Positions 15,932 to 26,665 of a stretch of DNA of 64,000 nt are shown one piece after another; within the stretch, counting starts at the first letter, position 1; each line of letters begins with the position of its first letter. A program made the position numbers and the translations under genes. Source of the stretch: CAG-791 sp002449595. GTDB taxonomy: Bacteria; Bacillota; Clostridia; Lachnospirales; Lachnospiraceae. Location: NCBI GenBank assembly GCA_946539855.1, contig CAMNHV010000006.1:1-64000 (forward strand), written 5' to 3'. The notes under the pieces are model-generated. The model saw nothing but the letters and a program-made list of their open reading frames with translations, was not told the origin of the DNA and did not search any database.

Positions 15932-16984
15932 TCATAGAAGCGTCACGGTTTTGCCGTTGACCTCTACGGAGTGGATCATCCGGTTTAAGTAGACGTTAAA
16001 TCTCGTCACGCCGCTCTTGCGGATCGTGGCGCTCAGGTTCGGGTTCATGTCCTGCAGCTCCGCGTGCAGGGCGTCGATGTTGATCTCGCGCTCGCCGTGG
16101 CGCTCGAAGATGCGGTGGATCTGCGTCTCGATCTCGCTGTCAGGGCTGCTCTTTAAGGTGACCCAGACCGCGTTGTCGCGGTTCGTGACGGACAGGGACT
16201 GGAAGTCGCTCAGGAACTCGGAGAGCTTGCTGTAGTGGTAGTTGCGGATATCGAAGTCGGGGAAGATCTTGACGAGGCGGGAGCCGATCTCGCCGAGGCC
16301 GGTCTCCTTGCCGTCCGCGGTATTGTCGGTGATCATCTTGACGATGGCTTCCTCGATCGTCGCGTGGTCTGTGAACAGAGGGCCTTCGCCGTCGTCCGTA
16401 TCCGTATCGACAGTAGCCGGAGCAGGCGCGGCTGCCGCGCCGCCCTTTTTCTTTCTGGAGGCTGACTTGTCGGCCTTGGCGTCCGCCTTCTCGTTCTTCT
16501 TTCTCCCATTTTTGGACTTGCCGTTGCCTGAGCTGACGGCATCGTCGTCGCTGTCGTCAATGACATCCAGGAAAATAAAACGCTCGCAGGAGACGCGGAA
16601 GGATTCCGGCGTCTTTTTTTCTCCCATTCCGATCACGACCTTGCCGGCCTCTCTCAGGCGCGTTGCGAGCTTGTTGAAGTCGCCGTCGCTGGAGGCGATG
16701 CAGAAGCCCTGTACATCGCCGGTGTAGAGGATGTCCATGGCGTCAATGATCAGGCCGATGTCGGACGCGTTCTTGCCGGGGGTGTTGTTCGGCTGCATGA
16801 CCGGGGTCAGCGAGTAGCGCGACGCGCGCGTGAGCCACGAGTGGAGACGGTCCTGCGACCAGTCGCCGTACATGCGACGCACCGTGATCTTGCCGTACTT
16901 CGAGAGCTCACTCAGGATGCTCGGAATGTACTTGGCACTGACGTTGTCGGAGTCAATAAGAAGAGCAATGTTGATATCATCCAT
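15932..16984 (-). CDS. NYN-domain (PIN-like) RNase with C-terminal OST-HTH/LOTUS-like domain
   Basis: 350 residues. Residues ~1-150 are a LabA/NYN nuclease domain with acidic residues in ALLIDSDNVS, KNASDIGLIIDAMDIL and ASSDGDFNKLA, matching the PIN-like metal site. A low-complexity Lys/Ala/Asp linker (KSKNGRKKNEKADAKADKSA) follows. Residues ~225-350 form one or two helical modules resembling OST-HTH/LOTUS (EEAIVKMITDN, GSRLVKIFPDFDIRNYHYSKLSEFL). This NYN plus OST-HTH design is known in bacteria and is thought to target RNA, but the substrate is unproven. I chose ATG 16984 (MDDINIALLIDSDN); upstream codons lack homology. Confidence 0.8.
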   Translation of the reverse strand: MDDINIALLIDSDNVSAKYIPSILSELSKYGKITVRRMYGDWSQDRLHSWLTRASRYSLTPVMQPNNTPGKNASDIGLIIDAMDILYTGDVQGFCIASSDGDFNKLATRLREAGKVVIGMGEKKTPESFRVSCERFIFLDVIDDSDDDAVSSGNGKSKNGRKKNEKADAKADKSASRKKKGGAAAAPAPATVDTDTDDGEGPLFTDHATIEEAIVKMITDNTADGKETGLGEIGSRLVKIFPDFDIRNYHYSKLSEFLSDFQSLSVTNRDNAVWVTLKSSPDSEIETQIHRIFERHGEREINIDALHAELQDMNPNLSATIRKSGVTRFNVYLNRMIHSVEVNGKTVTLL

Positions 16985-17250
16985 ATATTTCTGATTCCTT
17001 ATCTTAAGTTTGCTGCAGCTGAGCCATTCGATGTGATTCGCCCGATTCCGGAGGCTTCGTGGCCGCACGGATTCCCTGATATTCAGGGCCTTTCAGTCAT
17101 GCTTTTGACCTCCGTCGGTATGCGCCTTACGCGCCTGCACTTTCGGACGGACAATGCGATATCACGGCGGTATTATGGTAAAATAATAGACAGCCGCTTC
17201 TCTAAATAGTATAGCGTATCCGGGGAAGATGGCAAAAGAAAGTTATACAA

Positions 17251-18009
17251 ATGAAGAAGCTGATCTCATGGAATGTGAACGGCCTGCGCGCCTGCATAAA
17301 GAAGGAGTGTTTCCTCGAGTTCGTCGCGAAGGAGGAGCCGGACGTGCTCTGCCTGCAGGAGACGAAGCTCTCCGAGGGACAGCTCGACCTGGATCTGCCC
17401 GGCTACCATCAGTACTGGAATTATGCTGAGAAAAAGGGCTATTCCGGCACCGCGGTCTTTACGAAGGAAGAGCCGCTCGAGGTGACGTACGGACTCGGGA
17501 TCGAGGAGCACGACCATGAGGGGCGGGTCATCACGCTTTCCTACCCGGACTACTATCTGATCACGGTCTATGTGCCGAACGCCAAGGAGGATCTCTCGAG
17601 GCTGGACTACCGCATGACGTGGGAAGATGCTTTTCTTGCGTATGTCGGGAAGCTCGAGGAGACGAAGCCTGTCATCTACTGCGGCGACCTGAACGTCGCG
17701 CACAGGGAGATCGACCTGAAGAACCCGAAGTCGAACCGCGGCCACGCCGGTTTCACGGACGAGGAGCGCGGGAAGTTCGAGGCGGCGCTTGGGCACGGGC
17801 TCGTGGATACGTTCCGGTACTTCTACCCGGACAAGGAACAGGCTTACTCGTGGTGGTCCTACCGGTTCCACGCGAGAGAGAACAACGCAGGGTGGCGCAT
17901 CGACTACTTTATGGTGTCGAAGGCGCTCGAGGACCGGCTGGAGGACGCCGTCATCTACGCGGACGTCTACGGGTCGGACCACTGCCCGGTCGGGCTGATC
18001 CTGCGCTGA
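17251..18009 (+). CDS. exoA: Exodeoxyribonuclease III (AP endonuclease)
   Basis: 252 residues, the usual size for ExoA/XthA. It removes nucleotides from 3' ends of duplex DNA and cuts at abasic sites in base excision repair. Motifs: SWNVNGLRAC (metal site start), LCLQETKLSE (catalytic Glu), YCGDLNVAHREIDLKNP, and SDHCPVGL with the C-terminal catalytic Asp-His. The start is the ATG at 17251; the ribosome-binding site is weak, with a GAAAG element 7 bases upstream. It is divergent from the NYN gene and 128 bases upstream of the Mrp-type ATPase. Confidence 0.93.
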   Translation: MKKLISWNVNGLRACIKKECFLEFVAKEEPDVLCLQETKLSEGQLDLDLPGYHQYWNYAEKKGYSGTAVFTKEEPLEVTYGLGIEEHDHEGRVITLSYPDYYLITVYVPNAKEDLSRLDYRMTWEDAFLAYVGKLEETKPVIYCGDLNVAHREIDLKNPKSNRGHAGFTDEERGKFEAALGHGLVDTFRYFYPDKEQAYSWWSYRFHARENNAGWRIDYFMVSKALEDRLEDAVIYADVYGSDHCPVGLILR

Positions 18010-18137
18010 GGCGGGAAACGCTGTCTGCGGTGAAGTGATGCCCAGTACAGCACAGGCCGAACGGAAATGCTATTTGCGGCAAAACCGCTGCTTAGTGCAG
18101 CTGAGAATAAGAAACGAAACAGGAGGAATTAGTCAAC

Positions 18138-18941
18138 ATGCCTGAAGAAAAGAAAGTCAACATCCCCCCGCAGCCGAAGAAGAACGTCTTTCGCGTGGAA
18201 GCAAACGCGCACAGCCACGTGAAGAAGGTCATCGCGGTCGTCAGCGGCAAGGGCGGCGTCGGCAAGTCCGCCGTGACGGGGATGTGCGCGCTCTGGGCGA
18301 GCCGCCGCGGTTATAAGACGGCGATCCTTGACGCGGATATCACGGGGCCGAGCATCCCGAAGATGTTCGGCGTGACGCCTGCGGATCTCGCGGCGGATGA
18401 GAACGGACTCCTGCCGGCGGTGACGGCGACAGGGATCAAGATCATGTCCATGAATCTCATGATGCAGGACGAGAATCAGCCCGTTATCTGGAGAAGCCCG
18501 GTGATCACGGACGTGCTCAAGCAGTTCTGGTCGGAAGTCAGCTGGGGTGACGTCGACTGCATGTTCATCGACATGCCGCCCGGAACGGGCGATGTGCCGC
18601 TCACGGTCTTCCAGTCCCTGCCGGTCGACGGCATCATCGTCGTGACGACGCCGCAGGAGCTCGTCGGCATGATCGTGCGGAAGGCGGTCGGCATGGCGCA
18701 GATGATGAAGGTCAAGGTCTGCGGCCTCATCGAGAACATGAGCTACGCGGTCTGCCCGCACTGCGGGGAGAAGATCCCGCTGTTCGGCGAGAGCCACGTC
18801 GCGGAAGTGGCGGAGGCGACCGGTGTGCCGGTGCTCGCGCAGCTCCCCATGAACCCGGCGGTCGCCGCAGCGGCGGACAAGGGGCTGATGGAGTACTACG
18901 ACGGCGAGATCCCGGACCTGACTTCCATTCTGGAAGGTTAA
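18138..18941 (+). CDS. Mrp/NBP35-family P-loop ATPase (Fe-S carrier)
   Basis: 267 residues. The deviant Walker A VSGKGGVGKSAV lies near residue 35, followed by ILDADITGPSIPKMFG and IDMPPGTGDVPLTV, all hallmarks of ApbC/Mrp proteins that bind and transfer 4Fe-4S clusters. The C-terminal CPHC (with GEKIPLFGES) is the metal-binding pair. It lacks the N-terminal DUF59 domain found in some bacterial Mrp proteins. AGGAGGAATTAG provides a strong ribosome-binding site. The lipoprotein gene 52 bases downstream may share the transcript, with no obvious functional link. Confidence 0.9.
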   Translation: MPEEKKVNIPPQPKKNVFRVEANAHSHVKKVIAVVSGKGGVGKSAVTGMCALWASRRGYKTAILDADITGPSIPKMFGVTPADLAADENGLLPAVTATGIKIMSMNLMMQDENQPVIWRSPVITDVLKQFWSEVSWGDVDCMFIDMPPGTGDVPLTVFQSLPVDGIIVVTTPQELVGMIVRKAVGMAQMMKVKVCGLIENMSYAVCPHCGEKIPLFGESHVAEVAEATGVPVLAQLPMNPAVAAAADKGLMEYYDGEIPDLTSILEG

Positions 18942-18993
18942 TCATTTGAGTAACGGCAGCAAGGTAACAGTAGGTATATAAAAAGGAGGCATT

Positions 18994-20655
18994 ATGAAAA
19001 AGAGAAAACTGTTTCTGGCGATGCTCCTGATCTGCGCGGTCGCGCTCTCTGCCTGCGGTAAGAAGAAGGCGGAGCCTGTGGAAGACGCACCCGTAGAAGA
19101 TGAGGCGGCTGCGGAAGAGACCGCGGCGGAAGAAGAGGCACCCGCGGAAGAAGTCGCGGAAGAAGCTGCGGCTGAGGAAGCCCCGGAAGAAGAGTTCGAT
19201 CCGAACCCGGCGAACGAGCTGTTCTCCATCACGATCCCGGATGAGTTCGCGGGCAAGGTCGAGTATGAGATCACCGATGACTCGATCAGCGTCTATGACA
19301 AGGAATCCAAGGAAGCCGGCTTCGGCGGGCACGCCTTCACGATCCGCGCGTGCGACGATATGTCCGAGTACGGCTTCATCGACAAGAAGATCGGTGAGCT
19401 GACGACCGGCGAAGGCGACGTGTACGACATGGTCCTCGCATATCCGACGGACGTCCAGTACGACCCCATGACGAACAACGGCCAGGCGCCGGAGACTTTC
19501 GCGAAGCTCTATGACGGAGCAGCTGAGATCGCGAAGGGCCTTGTGAGCGTGGACGGCGGTTCCTATGCGGATGGCGCCGGCACGAAGGGCGAGGATCTCT
19601 ATCAGGCCGAGGTAGCGAAGGTCGCACAGGCGATCGAGGAGCACTGGGATGCGGTCAGGCTCGAGGAAGAAGGACTGAGCTCCATGTACTACGCGATGTA
19701 CGCGATGGGCGAAGATGACGTCGCTTCCAAGATCGGCTACGCGTATGCAGACGTCAACGCGGACGGCATCGATGAACTGCTGATCGGCGAGATCGGCAGC
19801 GGTGCATGGCAGGACGTTGTCTACGATATCTTCACGATCGCTGACAAAGAGCCCGTGCACGTCACGAGCGGCTGGAGCAGGAACCGGTATTACGTCGCGA
19901 AAGGCGGCATGCTCGTCAACGAGTATTCCGGCGGCGCAGCGATGAGCGGAATGACGATGTACAGCCTTGAGCACAATTCGGCGACGCTCGCTCCCCAGAT
20001 CGCCCTCAAGGTCGATGAGTATGAGAATGAAGAGCAGCCTTGGTTCGTTTCCTACGGCGTCGACTTCGACGAAGACAAATGGGAACCGCTGACGGAAGAT
20101 GAGTACAAGGAATACAGGGAGAGATTCACGGATCTGGTCTATCTCGATTACAAGCCGTTCACCGGCGTCGAGGCGGCAGCTCCCGAAGAAGCTGAGGAAG
20201 AAGCTGAAGCGATCGGCATGCCGAATCCCTGGAAGGACGTGACGTTCGAGGAAGCGCAGAAGGCAGTGACGCCTCTGTTCTCGATCCCGGAAGGCGCTGA
20301 GAACGTCGCCGTCACGATGATGGAAGACCCGGAGGCGGAGAGCCCGCTCGTACAGGTGAACTTCACGCTGGACGGCATGGACTTCATCGCCAGGGCGCAG
20401 AACAACACGGAAGAGAAGTACATCGACGGCATCGGCATGTACTATGACTGGACCGTCCAGGAAGAAAAAGAGCTGAAGGACTGGGCGAAGGATACCCTCA
20501 CCGCGAAGTTCAGCCGCTACCTGAGCGAGAACGAGAACGTCGACCTCTGCACATGGTATGACGAGGCGGCAGGCTGCGGCTACTCCCTGTCCGTCGCTTC
20601 CGACGACCTGGAAGGCTTCGACATCATGGCAGTCGTGGAAGCGATGAAGCCCTGA
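18994..20655 (+). CDS. Large lipoprotein of unknown function
   Basis: 553 residues. A type II signal peptide (KKRKLFLAMLLICAVALSAC, lipid-attached Cys at residue 21) is followed by a Glu/Ala/Pro-rich spacer to about residue 65 that would lift the body off the membrane. The body contains YADVNADGIDELLIGEI, an FG-GAP/EF-hand-like calcium pattern common in clostridial surface lipoproteins, and a C-terminal half starting after a second Glu/Ala spacer (near 20180-20220), so it may be two domains. No enzyme motif or substrate-binding family is recognised. AAAGGAGG precedes the start, and a terminator follows ~100 bases after the stop. Confidence 0.75.
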   Translation: MKKRKLFLAMLLICAVALSACGKKKAEPVEDAPVEDEAAAEETAAEEEAPAEEVAEEAAAEEAPEEEFDPNPANELFSITIPDEFAGKVEYEITDDSISVYDKESKEAGFGGHAFTIRACDDMSEYGFIDKKIGELTTGEGDVYDMVLAYPTDVQYDPMTNNGQAPETFAKLYDGAAEIAKGLVSVDGGSYADGAGTKGEDLYQAEVAKVAQAIEEHWDAVRLEEEGLSSMYYAMYAMGEDDVASKIGYAYADVNADGIDELLIGEIGSGAWQDVVYDIFTIADKEPVHVTSGWSRNRYYVAKGGMLVNEYSGGAAMSGMTMYSLEHNSATLAPQIALKVDEYENEEQPWFVSYGVDFDEDKWEPLTEDEYKEYRERFTDLVYLDYKPFTGVEAAAPEEAEEEAEAIGMPNPWKDVTFEEAQKAVTPLFSIPEGAENVAVTMMEDPEAESPLVQVNFTLDGMDFIARAQNNTEEKYIDGIGMYYDWTVQEEKELKDWAKDTLTAKFSRYLSENENVDLCTWYDEAAGCGYSLSVASDDLEGFDIMAVVEAMKP

Positions 20656-20753
20656 GCGATACTTCCGGCAGACACGTTCTGAAAAGCAGCTGTTCAGCAC
20701 AGAACGAAGCATTTGCGGCTGACAGCACGCAAAACTGAATCATGATTATCACG

Positions 20754-20790
20754 GCCCGGCTTGCCAGCAATGGTGAGCCGGGCTCTTTCT
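20754..20790 (+). terminator. Rho-independent terminator
   Basis: GCCCGGCT (20754-20761) and AGCCGGGC (20776-20783) form a perfect 8-bp stem, followed by TCTTTCT. Confidence 0.75.
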
Positions 20791-20887
20791 ATGCCTTCGC
20801 CGCCGGCCATTCCGCCCGTCTCCGTACCGCGAAGTCAAGAATCGCTTTTTTAGAAAAACATAATACTCCGCTCGATCTTCGTTGTTG

Positions 20888-20893
20888 TATAAT
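20888..20893 (+). promoter_or_regulatory. -10 box of the dpp-type operon
   Basis: TATAAT 66 bases before ATG 20959. The -35 region (around 20865) does not match TTGACA well, suggesting regulation by an activator or a weak promoter. Confidence 0.4.
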
Positions 20894-20958
20894 TGATGCG
20901 TCACCATACACAGCGCTATATCCGGACGACCGGAACAGCAGCAGGGAGGTAAAATCAT

Positions 20959-22605
20959 ATGACACTGTTCTCAAAGACAGGCAGAGGTCTGCGTTCTGCA
21001 GGCCGAATTTCCACTCGCACCAACAACAAAAGCAGTTTTGCCCGCAGGGCGACAGCGCTCGCACTCGCGGCGGTCTTTGCGCTCTCATTGACGGCGTGCG
21101 CGAACAGCGGCGGCCAGACGGCACAGTCCGGCACCGGCAGCGCGGACGCGGCGAAGCCCGCGGAAGTCGCGACGGCGGCGACAGGAGAGACGACGGCGGC
21201 GGAGGGCGGCGAGTTCGTCTTCGGCATCGCGTCCGAGGTCTACAACTTCGACCCGTTCGAGTCCACGACGGCGGACTCCCGCGCGATCTGCTTCAACATC
21301 TACGACGGCCTGATGAAGATCACGCCGGAGGGTGCGTTCGAGCCCGGCCTCGCGCAGGAATACACGATGTCGGATGACGCGACCGTCTACACGTTCACGC
21401 TCCGCGACGGCGTCAAATTCCATAACGGGAAGACGATGGAGATGGCGGACGTGCTTTTCTCCATCCAGAAAGCGATTGACGCCAAGATCAAGGGCTACGA
21501 CAAGATCGCGTCCTTCGAGGCGACGGACGACAAGACCGTGCAGATCACGCTCGCGGCGCCGGACACCGGCTTCCTCGCGTACATGACGCAGGCGATCGTC
21601 CCGGACGGCAGCGAAGATCTCGCTTCGAACCCCGTCGGCGCGGGCCCGTTCAAGTTCGAGGAATTCGAGGAGCAGGACCACGTCACGCTCGCGAAGTTCG
21701 AGGACTACTGGGGCGAGAAGCCGCACCTGGACAAGGTGACGGTCCGCTTCGTCGCGAACTCCTCCGAGATGATGATCGCGTTCCAGGCGGGCACGATCAA
21801 CGGCTTTGACGCCTCCGCCGGCGTCTCCGCGCAGGTGGACGACACGAACGCGCGCCTGTATGCCCGCAACTCCAACGCGGTGCAGCTGCTCGCGCTGAAC
21901 AACGACAGCGAATATTTCAAGGATGAAAAGGTTCGTCAGGCCCTCTCGTACGCCGTCGACCGCGACAACATCATCGAGACGGTCAACTTCGGCTACGGCG
22001 TGAAGATCGGCACCGGCCTGATCCCCGGCCTCGCGAAGTATTACGACAGCTCCATGGACGACTACTACACGACGGACGCCGCGAAGGCGAAGGAACTGCT
22101 GAAGGAAGCCGGCTATGAGGACGGTTTTGAGTTCACCGTCACCGTTCCGTCCAACTATCAGGTGCACATCGACACCGCGCAGGTCCTCGTGAACCAGCTT
22201 GCGGCGATCGGCGTCACGATGAACATCAAGGAAGTCGACTGGGCGACCTGGCTCGAGTCCGTCTACACGAACCGGAACTACGAGGCGACGATCATCTCCC
22301 TCGACGGCTCCTTCGCGTATCCGACCGCGTTCCTCGCAAGGTATGAGTCCACCAGCTCTTCGAACTTTGTGAACTTCAAGTCCGACGACTTCGACAAGGC
22401 TTACAACGCCGCGACGACGTCGACGAACGACGAGGAGCAGGTGAAGCTCTTCAAGGAGTGCCAGCAGATCCTGACGAAGGAGGCGGCTTCCGTCTACCTC
22501 GAGGATATCTCCAGCATTTACGTCTACAGCATGGATTTCGACGGCTTCGTCAGCTATCCGCTGTACGCGTATGATTTCTCTGCCATCTACAAAGTGGCGG
22601 AATGA
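20959..22605 (+). CDS. Peptide ABC transporter substrate-binding lipoprotein (SBP family 5)
   Basis: 548 residues, family-typical length. An unusually long charged N-region (~28 residues) precedes the hydrophobic core and lipobox SLTAC (Cys 47), then a Gly/Ala/Thr linker. The mature part has the family 5 signature around GLAQEYTMSDDATVYTFTLRDGVKFHNG and the hinge-lobe motif DEKVRQALSYAVDRDNI. It binds oligopeptides, dipeptides or similar solutes outside the cell and delivers them to the permeases encoded next. CAGGGAGGT lies ahead of the ATG. It is the first gene of a five-gene transporter operon. The solute cannot be predicted. Confidence 0.9.
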   Translation: MTLFSKTGRGLRSAGRISTRTNNKSSFARRATALALAAVFALSLTACANSGGQTAQSGTGSADAAKPAEVATAATGETTAAEGGEFVFGIASEVYNFDPFESTTADSRAICFNIYDGLMKITPEGAFEPGLAQEYTMSDDATVYTFTLRDGVKFHNGKTMEMADVLFSIQKAIDAKIKGYDKIASFEATDDKTVQITLAAPDTGFLAYMTQAIVPDGSEDLASNPVGAGPFKFEEFEEQDHVTLAKFEDYWGEKPHLDKVTVRFVANSSEMMIAFQAGTINGFDASAGVSAQVDDTNARLYARNSNAVQLLALNNDSEYFKDEKVRQALSYAVDRDNIIETVNFGYGVKIGTGLIPGLAKYYDSSMDDYYTTDAAKAKELLKEAGYEDGFEFTVTVPSNYQVHIDTAQVLVNQLAAIGVTMNIKEVDWATWLESVYTNRNYEATIISLDGSFAYPTAFLARYESTSSSNFVNFKSDDFDKAYNAATTSTNDEEQVKLFKECQQILTKEAASVYLEDISSIYVYSMDFDGFVSYPLYAYDFSAIYKVAE

Positions 22606-22612
22606 TCCGAAG

Positions 22613-23557
22613 ATGAAATATATCAGCAGAAAGATCCTCATCCTGATCATCACGATCCTGTTCATCACGCTTTTGACGTTCCTCGCGTTCCACGTGCTGC
22701 CGGGCGATCCCGCGCAGCTGATCCTCGGGACCGAGGCGTCGCCGGAAAAGGTTGAGGCGCTGAGGGAGCAGCTGGGTACCAACCAGCCGCTCCTTCGGCA
22801 ATATACTTCCTGGATCTCGGGCTTCGCGCGCGGGGACTTCGGTACGTCCTTAAAGTACCAGAAACCGGTCGCGGAGCTGATCGCGGGGCGCCTCCCCGTG
22901 ACGCTGCTGCTCGGCACGATGGTCATCGTGCTGACGCTCGCGGTCGGGATCCCGCTGGGCGTTTTTGCCGCGAGGAAGCAGGGAACCTGGATCGAGCAGG
23001 GCGTCAGCCTTCTGACCATGCTCGGCGTCTCGGTCCCCGGCTTTTTCCTTAGTATCCTCTTCATGTGGATCTTCGGCCTCGTGCTGCACTTCTTCGCGCC
23101 GGGCAGATTCATCTCCTGGGAGAGCGATCCCGCGGGATGCCTGCGCTTCATGATCTGGCCCGCGCTCGCGATCGCGGTCCCGCAGACCGCAACGCTCGTG
23201 AAATACATCCGGACTTCCATGATCGACGAGCTGCGCTCGGACTACGTCCGCACCGCCCGCGGCAACGGAACGCCGGAGAACACCGTCATGTACCGCCACG
23301 CGCTCCGGAACGCGATCGTCTCCGTCGTGCCGCTCATCGGCATGATGATCGGGGAGATCTTTTCCGGCAGCATCATCGTGGAGCAGGTCTTCGCCATTCC
23401 GGGGATCGGCCGGCTCCTCGTCTCTTCCGTCACGAGCCGTGATTTCCCGCTGACCCAGACACTTGTCGTCTACTGCGCACTGATCATCGTCATCACGAAC
23501 TTCCTCGTGGATATCGTGATCCAGCTCATCGACCCCAGGATCCGCCTCACCGAGTGA
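22613..23557 (+). CDS. Peptide ABC transporter permease, DppB type
   Basis: 314 residues with six membrane helices. The first (ILILIITILFITLLTFLAFHV) is followed by LPGDPAQLILG, the standard DppB/OppB start; the EAA loop (IDELRSDYVRTARGNG) that contacts the ATPases lies around residues 205-220, and the C terminus is the usual LIDPRIRL. The start codon is 8 bases after the stop of the binding-protein gene. It forms the membrane channel with the DppC-type partner encoded next. Confidence 0.92.
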   Translation: MKYISRKILILIITILFITLLTFLAFHVLPGDPAQLILGTEASPEKVEALREQLGTNQPLLRQYTSWISGFARGDFGTSLKYQKPVAELIAGRLPVTLLLGTMVIVLTLAVGIPLGVFAARKQGTWIEQGVSLLTMLGVSVPGFFLSILFMWIFGLVLHFFAPGRFISWESDPAGCLRFMIWPALAIAVPQTATLVKYIRTSMIDELRSDYVRTARGNGTPENTVMYRHALRNAIVSVVPLIGMMIGEIFSGSIIVEQVFAIPGIGRLLVSSVTSRDFPLTQTLVVYCALIIVITNFLVDIVIQLIDPRIRLTE

Positions 23558-23606
23558 CGCGGTAAAAAAATAGGGGAGATCAGCCGGAACCAAGAGCGAT
23601 AAGAAA

Positions 23607-24626
23607 ATGAGCAATAAACCACAAAAAACAGAATCGAATAAAGGCAAAGCGGCCAAGGCCCAGGCGAGCAGCAAAACTGCCTCAAATAAGGGCAAATCCG
23701 CCCAGCCCCGCCTGCACCCGACGGCGCAGGAGCCGAACTTCATCTCCGAGGGCATGCAGCGCCAGGTGAGCGCGGTCTCCCCGGAGAAGAAGACGAAGAA
23801 GCAGTCTGCGGAGGATTTCCGCGAGTTCATCCGCAGCGGCCGGCTGGAACTGCTCATCGGCTGCGTCCTCGTCGCAGCGATCCTTCTGCTGTCGCTCGGC
23901 AGCATCCTTTACACGCCGTACGACATCAACTTCATGGACATCACGTCGCGGATGGCGCCGCCGTCCGCGCATCACCTGTTCGGCACCGACAACATGGGCC
24001 GGGACATCTTCAGCCGCGCGGTGACGGGAGGCCGCTTCACGCTTCTCGTCGCGGTCCTGACCGTGCTCTCGAGCACGCTGATCGGCTGCGTCCTGGGACT
24101 GTTCAGCGGCTACGCCGGCGGCATCATCGACGAGGTCATCATGCGCGTGATCGATGCGGTAAGCTCTTTTCCCGGCATTCTGATCGCGCTGATCATCGTG
24201 ACCGTGCTGGATCTCGGCCGCTTCACGATCATCATCGCGCTCTGCATCATGTTCGTCCCGAGTTTCACGAGGATCGTCCGGACCGGCACGCTGCAGTATA
24301 AGGACGCCGTTTTTGTCCGCAGCAGCAAAGTGTTTGGCGCCTCCGATCTTCGCCTTCTCCTCATGCACGTGTTCCCGAACATCTTCCCGCTGCTTCTGTC
24401 CTCGGTCATCATCGGGCTCTCGAACGCGATCCTGGCGGAATCCGGGATGAGTTACCTCGGCCTGGGCATCCAGCCGCCGACGCCGAGCTGGGGAAGAATG
24501 CTGTACGAGGCGCAGAGCATCATCTTCAAGGCGCCGTGGTACGCGATCGCGCCCGGCCTCATGATCGTCTTCACGATCGTCGGCTTCAACTGCATCGGCG
24601 AAGGCATCCGCAAGAAATACCTGTAA
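23607..24626 (+). CDS. Peptide ABC transporter permease, DppC type, with Lys/Ser-rich N-terminal extension
   Basis: 339 residues. The first ~75 residues are a hydrophilic Lys/Ala/Ser/Gln-rich cytoplasmic tail not found in standard DppC proteins (~290-300 residues). After the first helix comes the OppC core with HHLFGTDNMGRDIFSRAVTGGR, an EAA loop (RTGTLQYKDAVFVRSSKVFGASD) and six helices in total. The end (PGLMIVFTIVGFNCIGEGIRK) is typical. The extension is probably disordered and may be a later addition. Weak ribosome-binding site; 49 bases after dppB. Confidence 0.92.
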   Translation: MSNKPQKTESNKGKAAKAQASSKTASNKGKSAQPRLHPTAQEPNFISEGMQRQVSAVSPEKKTKKQSAEDFREFIRSGRLELLIGCVLVAAILLLSLGSILYTPYDINFMDITSRMAPPSAHHLFGTDNMGRDIFSRAVTGGRFTLLVAVLTVLSSTLIGCVLGLFSGYAGGIIDEVIMRVIDAVSSFPGILIALIIVTVLDLGRFTIIIALCIMFVPSFTRIVRTGTLQYKDAVFVRSSKVFGASDLRLLLMHVFPNIFPLLLSSVIIGLSNAILAESGMSYLGLGIQPPTPSWGRMLYEAQSIIFKAPWYAIAPGLMIVFTIVGFNCIGEGIRKKYL

Positions 24627-24638
24627 TCGAGGAATCCA

Positions 24639-25612
<974 letters not shown>

Positions 25613-25616
<4 letters not shown>

Positions 25617-26605
25617 GCGAACAGAACAGCAGCGCTGCCGCGCAGGACGACATCGTCCGCATCGAGCACGTCAGCAATTCCTATTACGAGAACCAGCTCG
25701 GCATCTTCGGCAAGCGGAAGAAGAACCAGGTCCTGCGGGATGTCTCGCTCACGATCCACCGGGACGAGTTCTTCGGCCTCGTCGGCGAGTCCGGCTGCGG
25801 CAAATCGACGCTCGCAAACTGCATCCTCGGCATGGTGCCGTTCGAGGGCACGATCGAAGTCGCCGGCATGTCCTACGGGAAGGCGAACCGCAAGGAGTTC
25901 ACGAGACACGTGCAGGCGGTCTTCCAGGACCCCTTGAGCGCGCTGGATCCCCGCCGCAGGATCGGCGAGATCCTTAGAGAGCCGCTCGACATCCACGGGA
26001 TCGGCACGAAGGAAGAGCGCGAAGCCAAAGTGAAGGAGATGCTGGAGACGGTCGGCCTCGACGCGAGCTACGCCACGAGGTTCCCGCGCGAGCTGTCCGG
26101 CGGACAGCGGCAGCGCGTCTGCATCGGCGCCTCGCTCATGCTGGAGCCGGAACTCGTCATCGCCGACGAGGCGATCTCCGCGCTCGACGTCTCGGTCGGG
26201 GCGCAGATCCTGAATCTGTTCCGGAAGATCCATGATGAAAAAGACTTTGCAATGCTCTTCATCTCCCACAACCTGAACGTCGTCTACTATCTCTGCGACC
26301 GCATCGCCGTGCTGTATTACGGCGAGATCATGGAGCAGGGCGGGGCGAAGGAGATCTACGACAACCCGGCGCATCCGTACACGCGGATCCTGCAGGCGGC
26401 GATCCCGGACTTAAAGCCCGGCAAGGAGAAGAAAGAGATGGCCTTCGTCGAGGCGAAGAACGCGAGGCCGTGGGTCGAGGGGGCGTGCCCCTTCTACCGG
26501 CGCTGTCCCCGCGCGCTGGACGAGTGCAAAAAGGCGCCGCCGCTCACGAACATCGCGAAGGAAGGCGAGCCGGAGCACCTTGTGCGCTGCTGGAGACATT
26601 CCTGA
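25613..26605 (+). CDS. Peptide ABC transporter ATPase, DppF type
   Basis: 330 residues. Walker A GESGCGKST, Q-loop QAVFQDPLSALDPRR, signature LSGGQRQRV, Walker B LVIADEAISALD and H-loop ISHNLN. The Opp C-terminal domain has ACPFYRRCPRALDEC, the same Cys-rich pattern as its partner. In Walker B the usual DEP is DEA, an accepted variant. The start overlaps dppD by four bases (25613-25616) with GGAGGTTCC upstream, so the two ATPases are translationally coupled and act as a heterodimer on the DppB/C channel. Confidence 0.92.
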
Positions 26606-26665
26606 TCAGATTCATACATTGCGAACGGACCCAAGACGATCCTGTTAGAACGAAAGGAGACTGTC

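Larger units (their letters stand above)
20656..20958. other. 303-base intergenic region with terminator and promoter
   Basis: It holds the terminator of the lipoprotein unit (20754-20790) and a TATAAT box for the peptide transporter operon (20888-20893). No gene, riboswitch or repeat recognised in the rest. Confidence 0.5.

Noticed and set aside
18727..20712. 661-codon open frame on the minus strand
   Set aside because: Antisense to the lipoprotein gene, which has a signal peptide, lipobox and ribosome-binding site; the antisense frame has none.
21085..23220. 711-codon open frame on the minus strand
   Set aside because: Antisense to the peptide-binding protein and DppB genes; no motif and no ribosome-binding site.
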